Shown: positions 36,111 to 45,204 of the stretch, in pieces
Layout: each line of letters begins with the position of its first letter
Position numbering within the stretch: the stretch's first letter is position 1
Source: Saprospiraceae bacterium
GTDB taxonomy: Bacteria; Bacteroidota; Bacteroidia; Chitinophagales; Saprospiraceae
Length of the DNA stretch: 64,000 nucleotides
Assembly (NCBI GenBank): GCA_026982695.1
Contig: JALSGS010000014.1
Coordinates: 124,001-188,000 of the forward strand
Direction of reading: 5' to 3'
Notes under the pieces: model-generated
What the model saw: the letters and a program-made list of their open reading frames with translations, nothing else
The model's database searches: none
What the model was told of the DNA's origin: nothing
Made by a program: the position numbers and the translations under genes

Positions 36111-37448
36111 TCAGGTATCAGGCAAAGACGAAGGCTTTGAGTCTTCCCGTTCGCATGCTTGCGGTTCAGGGACTTGTTGCAACATTCGCACATATTGATC
36201 ACGCACTGCAAAAAAAGCAGGTAGCTCTTCTTTGGGCAGAGGCTTGGGTGGCGGAAAGGTCAAGCGGCGATGATCTACTTGCCGTCCATTTTTCCAAAAG
36301 CGGAAACAGACGTGTGGGCCTGTAGCCAGTCCCGTAGCGCCTACATACCCAATCACCTGCCCTTGTCGTACATGCGCGCCCACGCGTATGCCTTTTGCAA
36401 AACGCTGCATATGTAGGTATTGCGTGGCATAAGTGTCGTCGTGCTTGATTTTGACGTAGTTGCCATTGCCCCGCGTATAGCCAGCCTTGACCACTACCCC
36501 ATCGCCTACCGCCAAAATGGGCGTACCATAGGGAGCAGCATAATCGGTCCCTAAATGAGGGCGCACGCGTTTGAGAATGGGGTGAAAGCGACGGGGGTTG
36601 TAGGCCGAACTGATACGTGCATACTTGACAGGAGCTTTGAGAAAGCCTTTGTTCATGGGTCGTCCTTCCAGGTCATAGTAGCCTTCTTCCTCAGTCTGAT
36701 CATACCAAATGGCATAATACTCGGTGCCTAAATTATTGTAGTAAGCAGCCAAGACGCGCCCTATGCCTACAGGGCGCCCTTCCACGTATTGTTCTTCATA
36801 TACGACCTTGAAAAAATCACCGCGTTGCAAGTGGTGGAAGTCGAGCGTCCATTGAAATGCGTCCTCCAGTTTAGCTGCCAGTTCAAAGCTCAACCCATTG
36901 TCTACCATCGTATTCCACAAAGAAGATTCAATAAGGCCCGATGCAGTGCGCACTTGGGTAGTCAATGGACGCTCGACGCGCCGTACTTCCCCTGCATAGA
37001 TGTCAAATAGATAGTAAATGAAAGGTGAAGGTTCATAAATGAAGTATTGTGGCATCGCATCGACATCTGGGCTAAGTATCATAAATGGCTTTCCTGCCCG
37101 TAGCTGGCGCACGTCAAAAGTGCCTTTGGCATTTGCAACCAGTTGTTGGATCTTTTCCCAAGGTACGCCGTAATCCATTAGGATATCGGCAAAAAACCGA
37201 TTAGGCTGGATAAGCCCCTCAGTAACGTGAAAAGTATCGAGAACAAATCCATATTTCATCGTAGGGACCACAATGGGCAAATCTCCCATTAATTCAGACC
37301 ATTCATCGGCTGAAACCATCGAAGCTCGAGCCGTACTCAGCGTTAGGGGTGCCGAGCGCCACAACATGCTCATTCCAAAGCCCAAAAGCACCAGTCCTCC
37401 CAAAAGAGAAGACTTATACCTATTCACGTAGGCGATGTATTTCCTCAT
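36111..37448 (-). CDS. M23-family peptidase-like envelope protein with HxC in place of HxH
   Basis: 445 residues from the ATG at 37448 (MRKYIAYVNRYKSS); a short N-terminal membrane anchor (LLGGLVLLGFGMSMLW) follows. The middle part (about 90-260) is a LysM/OapA-like periplasmic region and the C-terminal part an M23 domain: H298 and D302 in HLGTD, a later LHMQR, and GPHVCFRFW where the usual HxH is H379-V-C381. The third zinc ligand would be Cys. Similar HVCYRFWKNG sequences are common in this phylum, so this is a lineage feature rather than decay. It probably trims or binds peptidoglycan cross-links. Confidence 0.85.
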   Translation of the reverse strand: MRKYIAYVNRYKSSLLGGLVLLGFGMSMLWRSAPLTLSTARASMVSADEWSELMGDLPIVVPTMKYGFVLDTFHVTEGLIQPNRFFADILMDYGVPWEKIQQLVANAKGTFDVRQLRAGKPFMILSPDVDAMPQYFIYEPSPFIYYLFDIYAGEVRRVERPLTTQVRTASGLIESSLWNTMVDNGLSFELAAKLEDAFQWTLDFHHLQRGDFFKVVYEEQYVEGRPVGIGRVLAAYYNNLGTEYYAIWYDQTEEEGYYDLEGRPMNKGFLKAPVKYARISSAYNPRRFHPILKRVRPHLGTDYAAPYGTPILAVGDGVVVKAGYTRGNGNYVKIKHDDTYATQYLHMQRFAKGIRVGAHVRQGQVIGYVGATGLATGPHVCFRFWKNGRQVDHRRLTFPPPKPLPKEELPAFFAVRDQYVRMLQQVPEPQACEREDSKPSSLPDT

Positions 37449-37664
37449 AATATTTGGTAAGTCCACAGCTCAGTTTTTTGCGTAAGTCTATAGCACATTT
37501 GCCGAATGGCAAAATGATCACACCTCAAGCAATGGTCTTTGGGAAAAATAAGCGGATGTGTTCGTGGAAATTTGGGGGACGGAGCGTTGGTGCTGTGTCA
37601 AGGGATTTGCACAAGAGATGTAGCAAATATAGGGTACAGGTGTCAAAAACCAGGCATGCAAGTG

Positions 37665-38255
37665 TTAAAGTTGGCGTTTTTTCGCCAAGAAGAAGAGCTC
37701 CCTCTCCTGTCGTGGCTTGATAGAATGGGGGCAAACATGCATTTGCTCAATGTGGAAAAATGGTTTAAACAAAGCCCGATACTCTTGGAGGGTTCCCCCA
37801 AAAGGTGGCCCCTCAAATGGGAATGGCTGCGCAAATAGCAAGCCGGCTAATATGCCCCGAGGTGATAGCAAGTGAGCGCATTGACGCACGTAGTCGGGGC
37901 GACGTTGGGGCGGTAGGGCACAAAAGAAAGTTTGCTCTACGATTAAGTCGTAAGCTGGAGTAAGGGCAAAAAAATCGGATATGAATAAGTGTTGGTCGGG
38001 AAATTGGGGCACACGCTTACGCAAATGGCAAAAGGCTGAAGCGGCCCAATCGCACACGAATACATGGCGAAAGCCTGCTCGCCACAGCCATTCTGCTTCA
38101 TGAGCGTAGCCTGCACCTGGTATTAAGATACGTAAGTCTTTATGAGGTAAAGACTGGAAAAAACGCACCAAGGCGGGCGAAGGGTAGCCAATATTCCACG
38201 GTGTATCACTCGCCTGGTAGCGTTTTTCCCAGTATTGCGCATCTAATTGCGACAT
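37665..38255 (-). CDS. TPMT-superfamily SAM-dependent methyltransferase
   Basis: 196 residues. It opens YWEKRYQASDTPWNIGYPSPAL, the thiopurine-methyltransferase type start, then ILIPGAGYAHEAEWLW (SAM loop) and VCDWAASA. TPMT-type enzymes methylate S, Se, Te or other soft nucleophiles in small molecules. It starts 16 bases after the stop of the aminotransferase gene and is probably co-transcribed with it. Substrate unknown. Confidence 0.82.
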   Translation of the reverse strand: MSQLDAQYWEKRYQASDTPWNIGYPSPALVRFFQSLPHKDLRILIPGAGYAHEAEWLWRAGFRHVFVCDWAASAFCHLRKRVPQFPDQHLFISDFFALTPAYDLIVEQTFFCALPPQRRPDYVRQCAHLLSPRGILAGLLFAQPFPFEGPPFGGTLQEYRALFKPFFHIEQMHVCPHSIKPRQERELFFLAKKRQL

Positions 38256-38271
38256 GCTTTGTATTTTGTAT

Positions 38272-39558
38272 TTACTGATTGAGCCAATCCAGCATATGGT
38301 GAATGCCTTCGATCATTTTTCCAGCCACATCCTTGACAAAGGATTCATCCACAGATTGTTCACCTAGCTCATAGGCTTTTTGCAGTGCTTGCTCACCATC
38401 GAAGTCGACATATGAGAGGCGAGCGGCTAACATGCGCGGAGAAAAACCAAAATCGTAAGCTGGCAGCAACGCCACACCTGTTTCATCGAGCAAGGCATTA
38501 CACAACTCTACACTAGTTAGAATGTTTCGACGTGCTAGTGACTCTCGGTAGTATTCAAAATTGGGGAATAAGTAAAAACCGCCTTCTGGCTGAGGACATG
38601 TCACGTGATGTACATCGAGCTTACGCCACAAAAAGTTACCTATTGCCTTGAGCACTCTACGCGAGTGAAACAGATAGTACTCAATCTCCTCGCCACCTTG
38701 GAAAGCTCGTACGGCAGCGTATTGAATAGGCGCGGAAGTGGAGGTAAAGGTTTCACTAGCTGCTACAGCCATGGCATCGAGCAACCAATGTAGTGCAGGA
38801 GGAAAGATAAATGTGCCAAGGCGCCAACCACCAGCACCACACCATTTGCTCAACCCTGTACTGATAATGGTACCTTCTGGGTAAAAGTGTGCTACAGAAA
38901 GATGCTCACCTTCGTGGTGCAAGTCGCCATAAATTTCATCTGAGAGCAAGATGATGCCATAAGTTTGTGCCACCTCTGCCAGCTCGATTAATTCTCGACG
39001 GCTGAACGTAGTACCAGTAGGGTTAGCCGGATAATTCAACACGACGATCCGGGGGCGATCTGGATCAGTACGGCAAATCAGATCGAGCTCTTTTGCCGTA
39101 AGGCGCCATCCATTTGACTCTTCTGTGCGAATCCAATGCACATTGCGTCCGATGATCTGTGCTTGGGGGGCATATGAGACCCATCCGGGCCTGGGGATAA
39201 GCAAGTCGCCATAATAGACGAGCTGGAGCAAAAACATCAACTCTTTGGATCCCGGTCCGATAAGCACATCATCTGCTGCACGATGGATGCCAATCTTAGA
39301 GGTAGCATACTGTGCTACTGCTCGTCGTAGTGCATGTAAGCCTTTCACGGGTAGATAGTCCTTCTGATGAGCATTGTGCCGAAGGGCCTCTATCACTACT
39401 TCAGGTACGGGAAAAGGCGATTGGCCGAAGCCAAATCGGTACACTTGCTTGCCTTGTGCCTGCAGTTTGTTGCTGCGTTCGTTGATGGCCAAGGTACTCG
39501 AAGGCTTGAGCCCTCGAATGTTGAGATTCAAGTTTTTAGTACGGAGCACTTGAGTCAT
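38272..39558 (-). CDS. Class I/II PLP-dependent aminotransferase
   Basis: 428 residues, fold type I. NYPANPTGT (N-P-T-G at 179-182), SDEIYGDL (D207, Y210) and STGLSKWCGAGGWRLG with the PLP lysine K238. It belongs to the aspartate/alanine aminotransferase-like group; the amino donor cannot be read from sequence. It leads a two-gene unit with the TPMT-type methyltransferase and is divergent from the TonB receptor gene, 272 bases away. Confidence 0.88.
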   Translation of the reverse strand: MTQVLRTKNLNLNIRGLKPSSTLAINERSNKLQAQGKQVYRFGFGQSPFPVPEVVIEALRHNAHQKDYLPVKGLHALRRAVAQYATSKIGIHRAADDVLIGPGSKELMFLLQLVYYGDLLIPRPGWVSYAPQAQIIGRNVHWIRTEESNGWRLTAKELDLICRTDPDRPRIVVLNYPANPTGTTFSRRELIELAEVAQTYGIILLSDEIYGDLHHEGEHLSVAHFYPEGTIISTGLSKWCGAGGWRLGTFIFPPALHWLLDAMAVAASETFTSTSAPIQYAAVRAFQGGEEIEYYLFHSRRVLKAIGNFLWRKLDVHHVTCPQPEGGFYLFPNFEYYRESLARRNILTSVELCNALLDETGVALLPAYDFGFSPRMLAARLSYVDFDGEQALQKAYELGEQSVDESFVKDVAGKMIEGIHHMLDWLNQ

Positions 39559-39830
39559 GGCGCCAATTAGTTAGGTGAAACAGCATTTTTAATAACTTGT
39601 TGAAAGTTTGAGCGGGCAATATTATGCCAATACATAAGGAGGGGCAAAAAAATGTGAGTCAAATTGATTTGAGTAATTAAATTTGCCCAGGTCAATCCCC
39701 GTCTGACCAAAAATCACCTCGACTGGCTCCACCTTTCCAAAAGTATATCTGCTTGCCGCAGCAGCAGAAGGATAGGTTACTAATTTTAAAAAAAGCGGAT
39801 AACTTTTTTAACTAGCAAAATGCGACGATT

Positions 39831-42665
39831 ATGAAGAACCTGCTGAGGACTATGTTGCTACTGGCAACGCTCTCACTAACCCAATGGGCTTTTGCCCAAA
39901 AGGGTACGCTCAAAGGCAACGTTTCCGACGAGCTAGGCCCTCTTCCAGGAGCCACTATTCTCGTAGTGGAAAAAGGTACGGGTACGAACACCGACTTTGA
40001 CGGCAACTACACCATTGAGTTAGATGCCGGTACTTACACAATCCGCGTCAGCTTCGTGGGGTACACTACAGCCGAACAACAGGTAACTATTGAAGCAGGT
40101 AAGGAGACCACTGCCGACTTTACCTTGAGTCAAGGTATCGACGTAGAGGAGGTAGTGGTAGTTGGTTCACGTGCAGCTCCGCGTACCCAGCTCGAAACAG
40201 CTGTACCTGTGGATGTGATTTCAGCACTAGAGCTCCAGCATACCGGCCAAGACAACGTGGGTCAGCTATTGCAATACCTGGCGCCTTCTTTCCACAGTAC
40301 GCATCAGACGATCTCCGACGGTACCGACCACATCGACCCCGCTACCTTGCGTGGCTTGGGCCCCGATCAGGTACTGGTGTTGATCAATGGCAAACGCCGC
40401 CACACCAGCTCTTTGGTCAACGTCAATGGTACCGTAGGGCGCGGTACAGTAGGTACCGACCTCAATGCCATCCCCGTAGCAGCAATAGAACGCATCGAGA
40501 TCTTGCGCGACGGTGCTGCCGCCCAGTACGGTTCGGACGCCATTGCAGGGGTGATCAACATCGTGCTTAAAGAACAAACTGATTTGGCGCAATTCCAAGT
40601 GAAAGTGGGTCAAAACTATCCGAACTTGTTCAACGGTCCACAACGCGCTCGTGGCAATGTACCTGAAGAATACATTCCCCAGTTTCGCAACGACGGCGAA
40701 GTATATCAGGTAAGCTCCAACTTTGGCTTTGACGTGGGTGACAAGGGCGGCTTTGTCAACGTAACAGCTGAATTGACAGAGCGTGGATCGACCAACCGCT
40801 CGGGCAACTATCAGGGTTCTCCCTACCCCGATGGCTACCAGTACTACGATGCAAACGGAAACCTGGTCACACCTACAGATGCAGACTTTTACGAGCATGT
40901 ACAAAGTGTAACCAACTTTGTGGAACAGCAAGTAATGGAAATCGGCAACTCGTACATGCGCAACGCCGGTGCATTCCTCAACGCAGCCATTCCTCTTGCT
41001 GGTGGTGCTGAATTCTACGCCAATGCTGGCTTCAACTATCGAAATGGCATTGCACGTGGCTTTTACCGCTTTCCTGCCAGCCAAGCACGCGTAGTACCTC
41101 AGCTCTATCCCAATGGCTTCTCTCCTGAAATCCACACCGACATTCTGGACAACAGCTTTACCGTTGGTGTACGCGGCGAGATCAGTGGCTGGAAGGCCGA
41201 CCTGAGCCAGACGCGCGGTCAGAACAGCTTCAACTTTACCATCAAGAACTCGAACAACGCCTCAATGGGCACCAAGTCGCCCACCACGGCCTATGCAGGT
41301 GGCTTTAGCTACTCGCAGAACACGACCAACGTCGATTTTTCGCGCGAGTTTAACATAGGCTTCCCACTCAACGTGGCCTTCGGTGGCGAGTTCCGTCTGG
41401 AAAACTACAAGATATTCCCTGGTGAAGAGGCCTCTTACATCGATGGTGGTGTGGAAAACCTGTGGATCATCAATGGCGACAGTACTTACGTAAAAGGTGC
41501 TGCAGGTATTCAGGTATTCCCAGGCTTCCAGCCACAGAACGCCTTGAACAAAAACCGCAACAACGCGGCGCTCTATCTGGACCTCGAAGGCGACATCACC
41601 GACGCATGGCTGGTCGGTGTAGCTGGCCGTTTCGAGAGCTATTCCGACTTCGGTTCCAACTTCAGCTGGAAGCTGGCTACGCGCTACAAGCTCACTAGCG
41701 ACTTTAGCCTGCGCGGTGCGTACAGCACGGGCTTCCGTGCACCTTCGCTGCACCAGCTGTATTTCAACAACCTCTCGACCCAGTTCGTCACCATCGGTAC
41801 GGAGCTGGTACCCGTACAGGTGGGCACCTTCAACAACGAGAGCACTGTTACAAAGGCCTTTGGCATCGAGCCACTCAAGCCCGAGATCTCGACGAACATT
41901 AGCTTAGGTCTGGCTGGCCGCCTGAGTGAAAACATGAGCCTGACCCTGGATGCCTACCGCATTCGCATTGTAGACCGCATCGTATTGTCGGGTCGCTTTA
42001 GTTCGGGCTACGAGGACATTCTCCAGCCACTGGGTGCAGGTGCTGCCCAATTCTTCACCAATGCCGTCAACACCACTACGCAAGGTGTGGATGTAGTGTA
42101 CACTTTTAAAAAGCGCATGGGCAATGGCCGCCTGAACTTCACGCTGGCAGGCAACTTCAACCAAACAGAAGTAGACCGCGACGAACAGGGCAACCCCATC
42201 ATCCAGACTTCGCCAATTTTGGAAGGCAAGGAATCGACCTTGTTCAACCGCGAGGAAGTTTCGCGTCTGGAAGTAGCCCAACCTAAGAGCAAGATCCTCG
42301 CTTCGGTGATGTACGAAGTTTCCAACATGACCTTCATGATTCGCGCTACGCGCTTTGGCGAAATTCAGTACATCCACCCAGCCGATGGCGACCCCGCCAA
42401 CTGGCCTGTAAATGCATTCACAGGTGAGGTAGAATCGCGCGACCAGACGTTCAGCCCCAAGATCGTGCCCGACTTCGAATGGACACTGCGCTTGAACAAC
42501 AACATTAAATGGACGATCGGCGTCAACAACTTCACCAACACCTATCCCGACATGCATCAGCACTCGGCCAACGTCAGCTCAGGTCGCTTTCTCTTTAGCC
42601 GCCGCGTACAGCAGTTTGGCGTAAAGGGTACGTATGCTTACACTAAGCTGAACCTGACGTTCTGA
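39831..42665 (+). CDS. TonB-dependent outer-membrane receptor
   Basis: 944 residues. Signal peptide (1-22, ending WAFAQ), a carboxypeptidase-regulatory-like beta-sandwich (about 25-105, GNVSDELGPLPGATILV), the plug domain (about 115-240, with RGLGPDQVLVLINGKR and ERIEILRDGAAAQYGSDAIAGVINI), then a 22-strand-type barrel ending KGTYAYTKLNLTF with a terminal Phe. It imports a ligand across the outer membrane using TonB energy. No SusD partner gene follows, so it is more like a siderophore or vitamin receptor than a glycan system; ligand unknown. TAACTTTT at 39800-39807 is a weak -7 match. Confidence 0.95.
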   Translation: MKNLLRTMLLLATLSLTQWAFAQKGTLKGNVSDELGPLPGATILVVEKGTGTNTDFDGNYTIELDAGTYTIRVSFVGYTTAEQQVTIEAGKETTADFTLSQGIDVEEVVVVGSRAAPRTQLETAVPVDVISALELQHTGQDNVGQLLQYLAPSFHSTHQTISDGTDHIDPATLRGLGPDQVLVLINGKRRHTSSLVNVNGTVGRGTVGTDLNAIPVAAIERIEILRDGAAAQYGSDAIAGVINIVLKEQTDLAQFQVKVGQNYPNLFNGPQRARGNVPEEYIPQFRNDGEVYQVSSNFGFDVGDKGGFVNVTAELTERGSTNRSGNYQGSPYPDGYQYYDANGNLVTPTDADFYEHVQSVTNFVEQQVMEIGNSYMRNAGAFLNAAIPLAGGAEFYANAGFNYRNGIARGFYRFPASQARVVPQLYPNGFSPEIHTDILDNSFTVGVRGEISGWKADLSQTRGQNSFNFTIKNSNNASMGTKSPTTAYAGGFSYSQNTTNVDFSREFNIGFPLNVAFGGEFRLENYKIFPGEEASYIDGGVENLWIINGDSTYVKGAAGIQVFPGFQPQNALNKNRNNAALYLDLEGDITDAWLVGVAGRFESYSDFGSNFSWKLATRYKLTSDFSLRGAYSTGFRAPSLHQLYFNNLSTQFVTIGTELVPVQVGTFNNESTVTKAFGIEPLKPEISTNISLGLAGRLSENMSLTLDAYRIRIVDRIVLSGRFSSGYEDILQPLGAGAAQFFTNAVNTTTQGVDVVYTFKKRMGNGRLNFTLAGNFNQTEVDRDEQGNPIIQTSPILEGKESTLFNREEVSRLEVAQPKSKILASVMYEVSNMTFMIRATRFGEIQYIHPADGDPANWPVNAFTGEVESRDQTFSPKIVPDFEWTLRLNNNIKWTIGVNNFTNTYPDMHQHSANVSSGRFLFSRRVQQFGVKGTYAYTKLNLTF

Positions 42666-42705
42666 TCGTATAGCAAGATACTTTTCCCCTTTTGGGACAC
42701 ACAAA

Positions 42706-42748
42706 TAGACCCCTGCCGGCATAGGTGCAGGCCAGGGGTCTATTTTTT
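42706..42748 (+). terminator. Intrinsic terminator of the TonB receptor gene
   Basis: TAGACCCCTG (42706-42715) pairs with CAGGGGTCTA (42733-42742), followed by TTTTTT. 41 bases past the stop. Confidence 0.85.
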
Positions 42749-42776
42749 GGCAAAAGGCAATACCCTCAACTCAGCC

Positions 42777-43616
42777 TCAGCCAAACTGCACGCAACGCAT
42801 GGACAGGGTGCCATAGTGAAAACCCACGTAAGGATAAGATATGGGCTCGTCTTTGTCCGAAAGAGCAGCTGCATAAATGAGCGGGAAATAATGGCTGGGC
42901 TCGGGGATAGCCAAGCGCGCAGCTTGCCCCCAACGCTCGGGCTGAAGCAATAGATCAGCCTGGCCCCGATCAAGTGCTTCGGCTACACGCTGATCGAACT
43001 CCAGTGCCCAATCAGCTACAGGTACCCATAGCCCACTAAAATCGATTTGCTGCAAGTTGTGCGTCAGATTACCTGAGCCTATGATGAGTACACCGCGCGT
43101 GCGCAGCGCACGCAGCTCGCGTGCCAGCTGCCAGTGCCAGCGATAGGGCTTACGATAATCGATACTCAGCTGAAAGACGGGCACATCGGCTTGGGGGAAG
43201 ATCCAACGCAACACCGACCAAGTACCGTGGTCAAAGCCCCAACTGTCGTCGAGCTGTACCTCGGCAAACTGCACCAACTGCTTGACGGTCTTAGCCCATG
43301 TAGGCGCTCCCGCTGCCGGATACTGGATCTGATACAGCGCCTCGGGAAAGCCGTACATATCGTGAATGGTAGGCGGCTGAACTGACGACAACACGCGCAC
43401 ACCACGCGTCAGCCAGTGCGCCGAAATCATCAGTATGGCCTTTGGATGCGGTAATTGAGTTGAAAGCTGGCGTAAAGCACGCGTAAAGTCGTTGTCCTCA
43501 ATGGCATTCATCGGCGACCCATGCCCCAAAAAAAGTACAGGCATGCGCTTGCCCGTGTTAGACAAGGTAGCCAGCTGATTCCATATGGCTTGTACACGGA
43601 CATTGTACAGATGCAC
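42777..43616 (-). CDS. ygiD: 4,5-DOPA-extradiol-dioxygenase-like protein (LigB/YgiD family)
   Basis: 279 residues; an internal ATG at about 43544 (MPVLFLGHGSPMNAI) is a likely alternative start and is where the family usually begins. Metal-binding motifs: FLGHGSPM, ISAHW, WGFDHGTWSVL and the His near EPSHYFPLIYA. Members bind zinc or iron and can open catechol rings such as DOPA; the natural substrate in bacteria is uncertain. It is 24 bases after the MarR-family gene, in the same direction, so MarR may control it. Confidence 0.88.
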   Translation of the reverse strand: MHLYNVRVQAIWNQLATLSNTGKRMPVLFLGHGSPMNAIEDNDFTRALRQLSTQLPHPKAILMISAHWLTRGVRVLSSVQPPTIHDMYGFPEALYQIQYPAAGAPTWAKTVKQLVQFAEVQLDDSWGFDHGTWSVLRWIFPQADVPVFQLSIDYRKPYRWHWQLARELRALRTRGVLIIGSGNLTHNLQQIDFSGLWVPVADWALEFDQRVAEALDRGQADLLLQPERWGQAARLAIPEPSHYFPLIYAAALSDKDEPISYPYVGFHYGTLSMRCVQFG

Positions 43617-43640
43617 GCAGGCATAAGCTGCAAAAATTGC

Positions 43641-44102
43641 TTACGGTTCATGAGCCGCACATATTTTGTCTAATAATGCATTGAGCTGGGCAGCTTCTTC
43701 TTCAGAGAGCACCCCCAAATGGCGCTCAATTTCATTTTCCAATACATCGAGCCGCGACAATAACTGCAAACCACTTTGAGTAATCTGCACGTACACTACC
43801 CTGCGATCCTGAGGGCAATCTAATCGCACTACCAGCCCCTTGTCAATCAATCTGCTTATCAAACGAGTCAAGTCGCTATGGCGATCTAATAAGCGCTGCT
43901 TTACATCACCCATAGACATAGGCTCGGGATAATGGCCCCGCAAAATGCGCAATACATTGTACTGCCGCATTGTAAGGCCTTCCACTTTCAGGCGTTGCTC
44001 CAGCCAGGTAGTGAGTAGATTGTGTGCCCAGATGATATTGAGAAAAGCCTTGTGGCGCTCACTTTTAAAGCGCTTTTGCTTAATCGCTTCCTGTAATCTC
44101 AT
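43641..44102 (-). CDS. MarR-family transcription regulator
   Basis: 153 residues from the ATG at 44102 (MRLQEAIKQKRFKS); a start at 44126 adds 8 residues. Winged helix-turn-helix with LTMRQYNVLRILRGHYPEPMSMGDVKQRLLDRHSDLTRLISRLIDKGLVVR and the wing DCPQDRRVVYVQIT. Small phenolic or oxidative signals are usual for the family. It lies between the CDGSH gene upstream and the dioxygenase-like gene downstream, all on the minus strand. A palindrome ahead of the CDGSH gene could be its operator. Confidence 0.88.
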   Translation of the reverse strand: MRLQEAIKQKRFKSERHKAFLNIIWAHNLLTTWLEQRLKVEGLTMRQYNVLRILRGHYPEPMSMGDVKQRLLDRHSDLTRLISRLIDKGLVVRLDCPQDRRVVYVQITQSGLQLLSRLDVLENEIERHLGVLSEEEAAQLNALLDKICAAHEP

Positions 44103-44156
44103 GTGTATTTTATTGAAAAAGGCCACAATAAAAGTGGCCTAAGTACCTCGGCGCAA

Positions 44157-44393
44157 TCAAAGCGATTTGTGCGTACCATCGCAAAAAGGCGGATTCTTCG
44201 TGTGTTTGCACCCGCAGAAGGCCACTTTCTTGGCCTCTTCTATTGTCACCACCACGGGTTTAAACTCCGTCCCCTTGTGCGAACCATCGCAAAAAGGCTG
44301 TTTTTGGCTCAGACCACAAGCGCACCAAGCGTACTTGCCCGGAGTCACATCTACTACATAGGGGGCTTTTTGCGCTACTTTTGGAGTCGCCAT
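44157..44393 (-). CDS. Dual CDGSH iron-sulfur domain protein
   Basis: 78 residues from the ATG at 44393 (MATPKVAQKAPYVVDV); the longer frame to 44474 starts in the promoter region. Two CDGSH sites are present, CACGLSQKQPFCDGSH and CGCKHTKNPPFCDGTH, each with the C-x-C...C-x3-H pattern that holds a pH-labile 2Fe-2S cluster. Such small proteins move electrons or clusters and sense redox state. First gene of a probable three-gene run with marR and the dioxygenase-like gene. Confidence 0.92.
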   Translation of the reverse strand: MATPKVAQKAPYVVDVTPGKYAWCACGLSQKQPFCDGSHKGTEFKPVVVTIEEAKKVAFCGCKHTKNPPFCDGTHKSL

Positions 44394-44444
44394 AGTATTA
44401 CAGTTTTGGTTTATAACTGAAAAGGCTGAGGTAAAGATAATAAT

Positions 44445-44462
44445 TTGTTTAAACAAGTGTTT
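44445..44462. promoter_or_regulatory. Palindrome upstream of the CDGSH-marR-dioxygenase genes
   Basis: TTGTTTAAACAA (44445-44456) is a perfect 12-bp palindrome, and AAACA-AG-TGTTT (44451-44462) is a second overlapping dyad, giving three TGTTT-type half-sites in a row. It sits 52 bases upstream of the CDGSH ATG. A MarR-family dimer is a plausible ligand. Confidence 0.4.
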
Positions 44463-44510
44463 AATTTCCCACAAAAAAACATAAATACAGCTTAGTTTTC
44501 GATATCAGTC

Positions 44511-44537
44511 ACGTAAAAGGAGTTACTACCTTTACGT
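44511..44537 (+). promoter_or_regulatory. Inverted repeat overlapping the putative pyrR promoter
   Basis: ACGTAAAAGG (44511-44520) and CCTTTACGT (44529-44537) are reverse complements apart from one extra A, with an 8-base spacer. TACCTTTA (44527-44534), a 7/8 match to the -7 element, lies inside the right arm. A protein bound here would block the promoter; transcription from about 44540 would leave a 38-base leader before the pyrR ATG. Confidence 0.4.
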
Positions 44538-44577
44538 CACAACATTAAGGTCATAAGGTGCATCAATTACTACAGAC

Positions 44578-45177
44578 ATGAGCAGTGGTAAAAATGGCCG
44601 TATCATCATGGATGAATACAGGCTTGACTTGACGTTATCGCGTCTCTGCCACCAATTGGTAGAGGATTACGATCGATTTCAGAATGCTTGTCTGATTGGT
44701 CTTCAGCCTCGGGGGGTTCACCTGAGTGACCGTCTGTATAGACGCCTTCAGAAGATCACAAATAATAGTGTTTTGCCCTACGGCAAATTGGACTTCACCT
44801 TTTATAGAGATGACTACCGCAGGAGGCAACTTCCCATTCCTGCCCAACCTACTATGCTCGACCTTCAAGGCGGAGCCCACCCTATTGATGGGCGGCATAT
44901 TATTTTGATCGACGATGTGTTGTACACGGGCCGTACGGTAGCTGCAGCCTTGCGTACTTTGTACGATTATGGCCGGCCGGCGCGTGTTGCATTGTTGACA
45001 TTGATCGACAGGCGTTTCAATCGGGAGCTACCCATACAGTGCGACTATGTCGGCATGCAAGTAGATGCACTTGATGAAGCATATGTACGCGTATTGTGGG
45101 AAGATGACGGTCTCAGCGGGCGTGTCGTACTATACGCCAATCGGGAAGCGGCCATGCACGCTGCGCAAAAGGGATAA
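44578..45177 (+). CDS. pyrR: PyrR-type uracil phosphoribosyltransferase / pyrimidine regulator
   Basis: 199 residues. The PRPP-binding loop is HIILIDDVLYTGRTV at 107-121, and GLQPRGVHLSDRL (41-53) and KLDFTFYRDDYRR fit PyrR. In Gram-positive bacteria PyrR binds pyr mRNA; in other phyla it may be only a phosphoribosyltransferase. The pyrB gene follows after 27 bases, so the pair is an operon. A start at the second Met (residue 11) is possible. Confidence 0.93.
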   Translation: MSSGKNGRIIMDEYRLDLTLSRLCHQLVEDYDRFQNACLIGLQPRGVHLSDRLYRRLQKITNNSVLPYGKLDFTFYRDDYRRRQLPIPAQPTMLDLQGGAHPIDGRHIILIDDVLYTGRTVAAALRTLYDYGRPARVALLTLIDRRFNRELPIQCDYVGMQVDALDEAYVRVLWEDDGLSGRVVLYANREAAMHAAQKG

Positions 45178-45204
45178 CACACATTAGGCAACTATACCGA
45201 TTGA

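Noticed and set aside
36088-36122. Hairpin CCTGATA...TATCAGG around the 3' end of the M23 gene
   Set aside because: The stem has a bulge and lies partly inside the coding end, with no T-run; not convincing as a terminator.
40266-41135. Long antisense frames within the TonB receptor gene (also 41262-41753, 41904-42563)
   Set aside because: They are shadows of a strongly biased coding sequence; sense-strand motifs are unambiguous.
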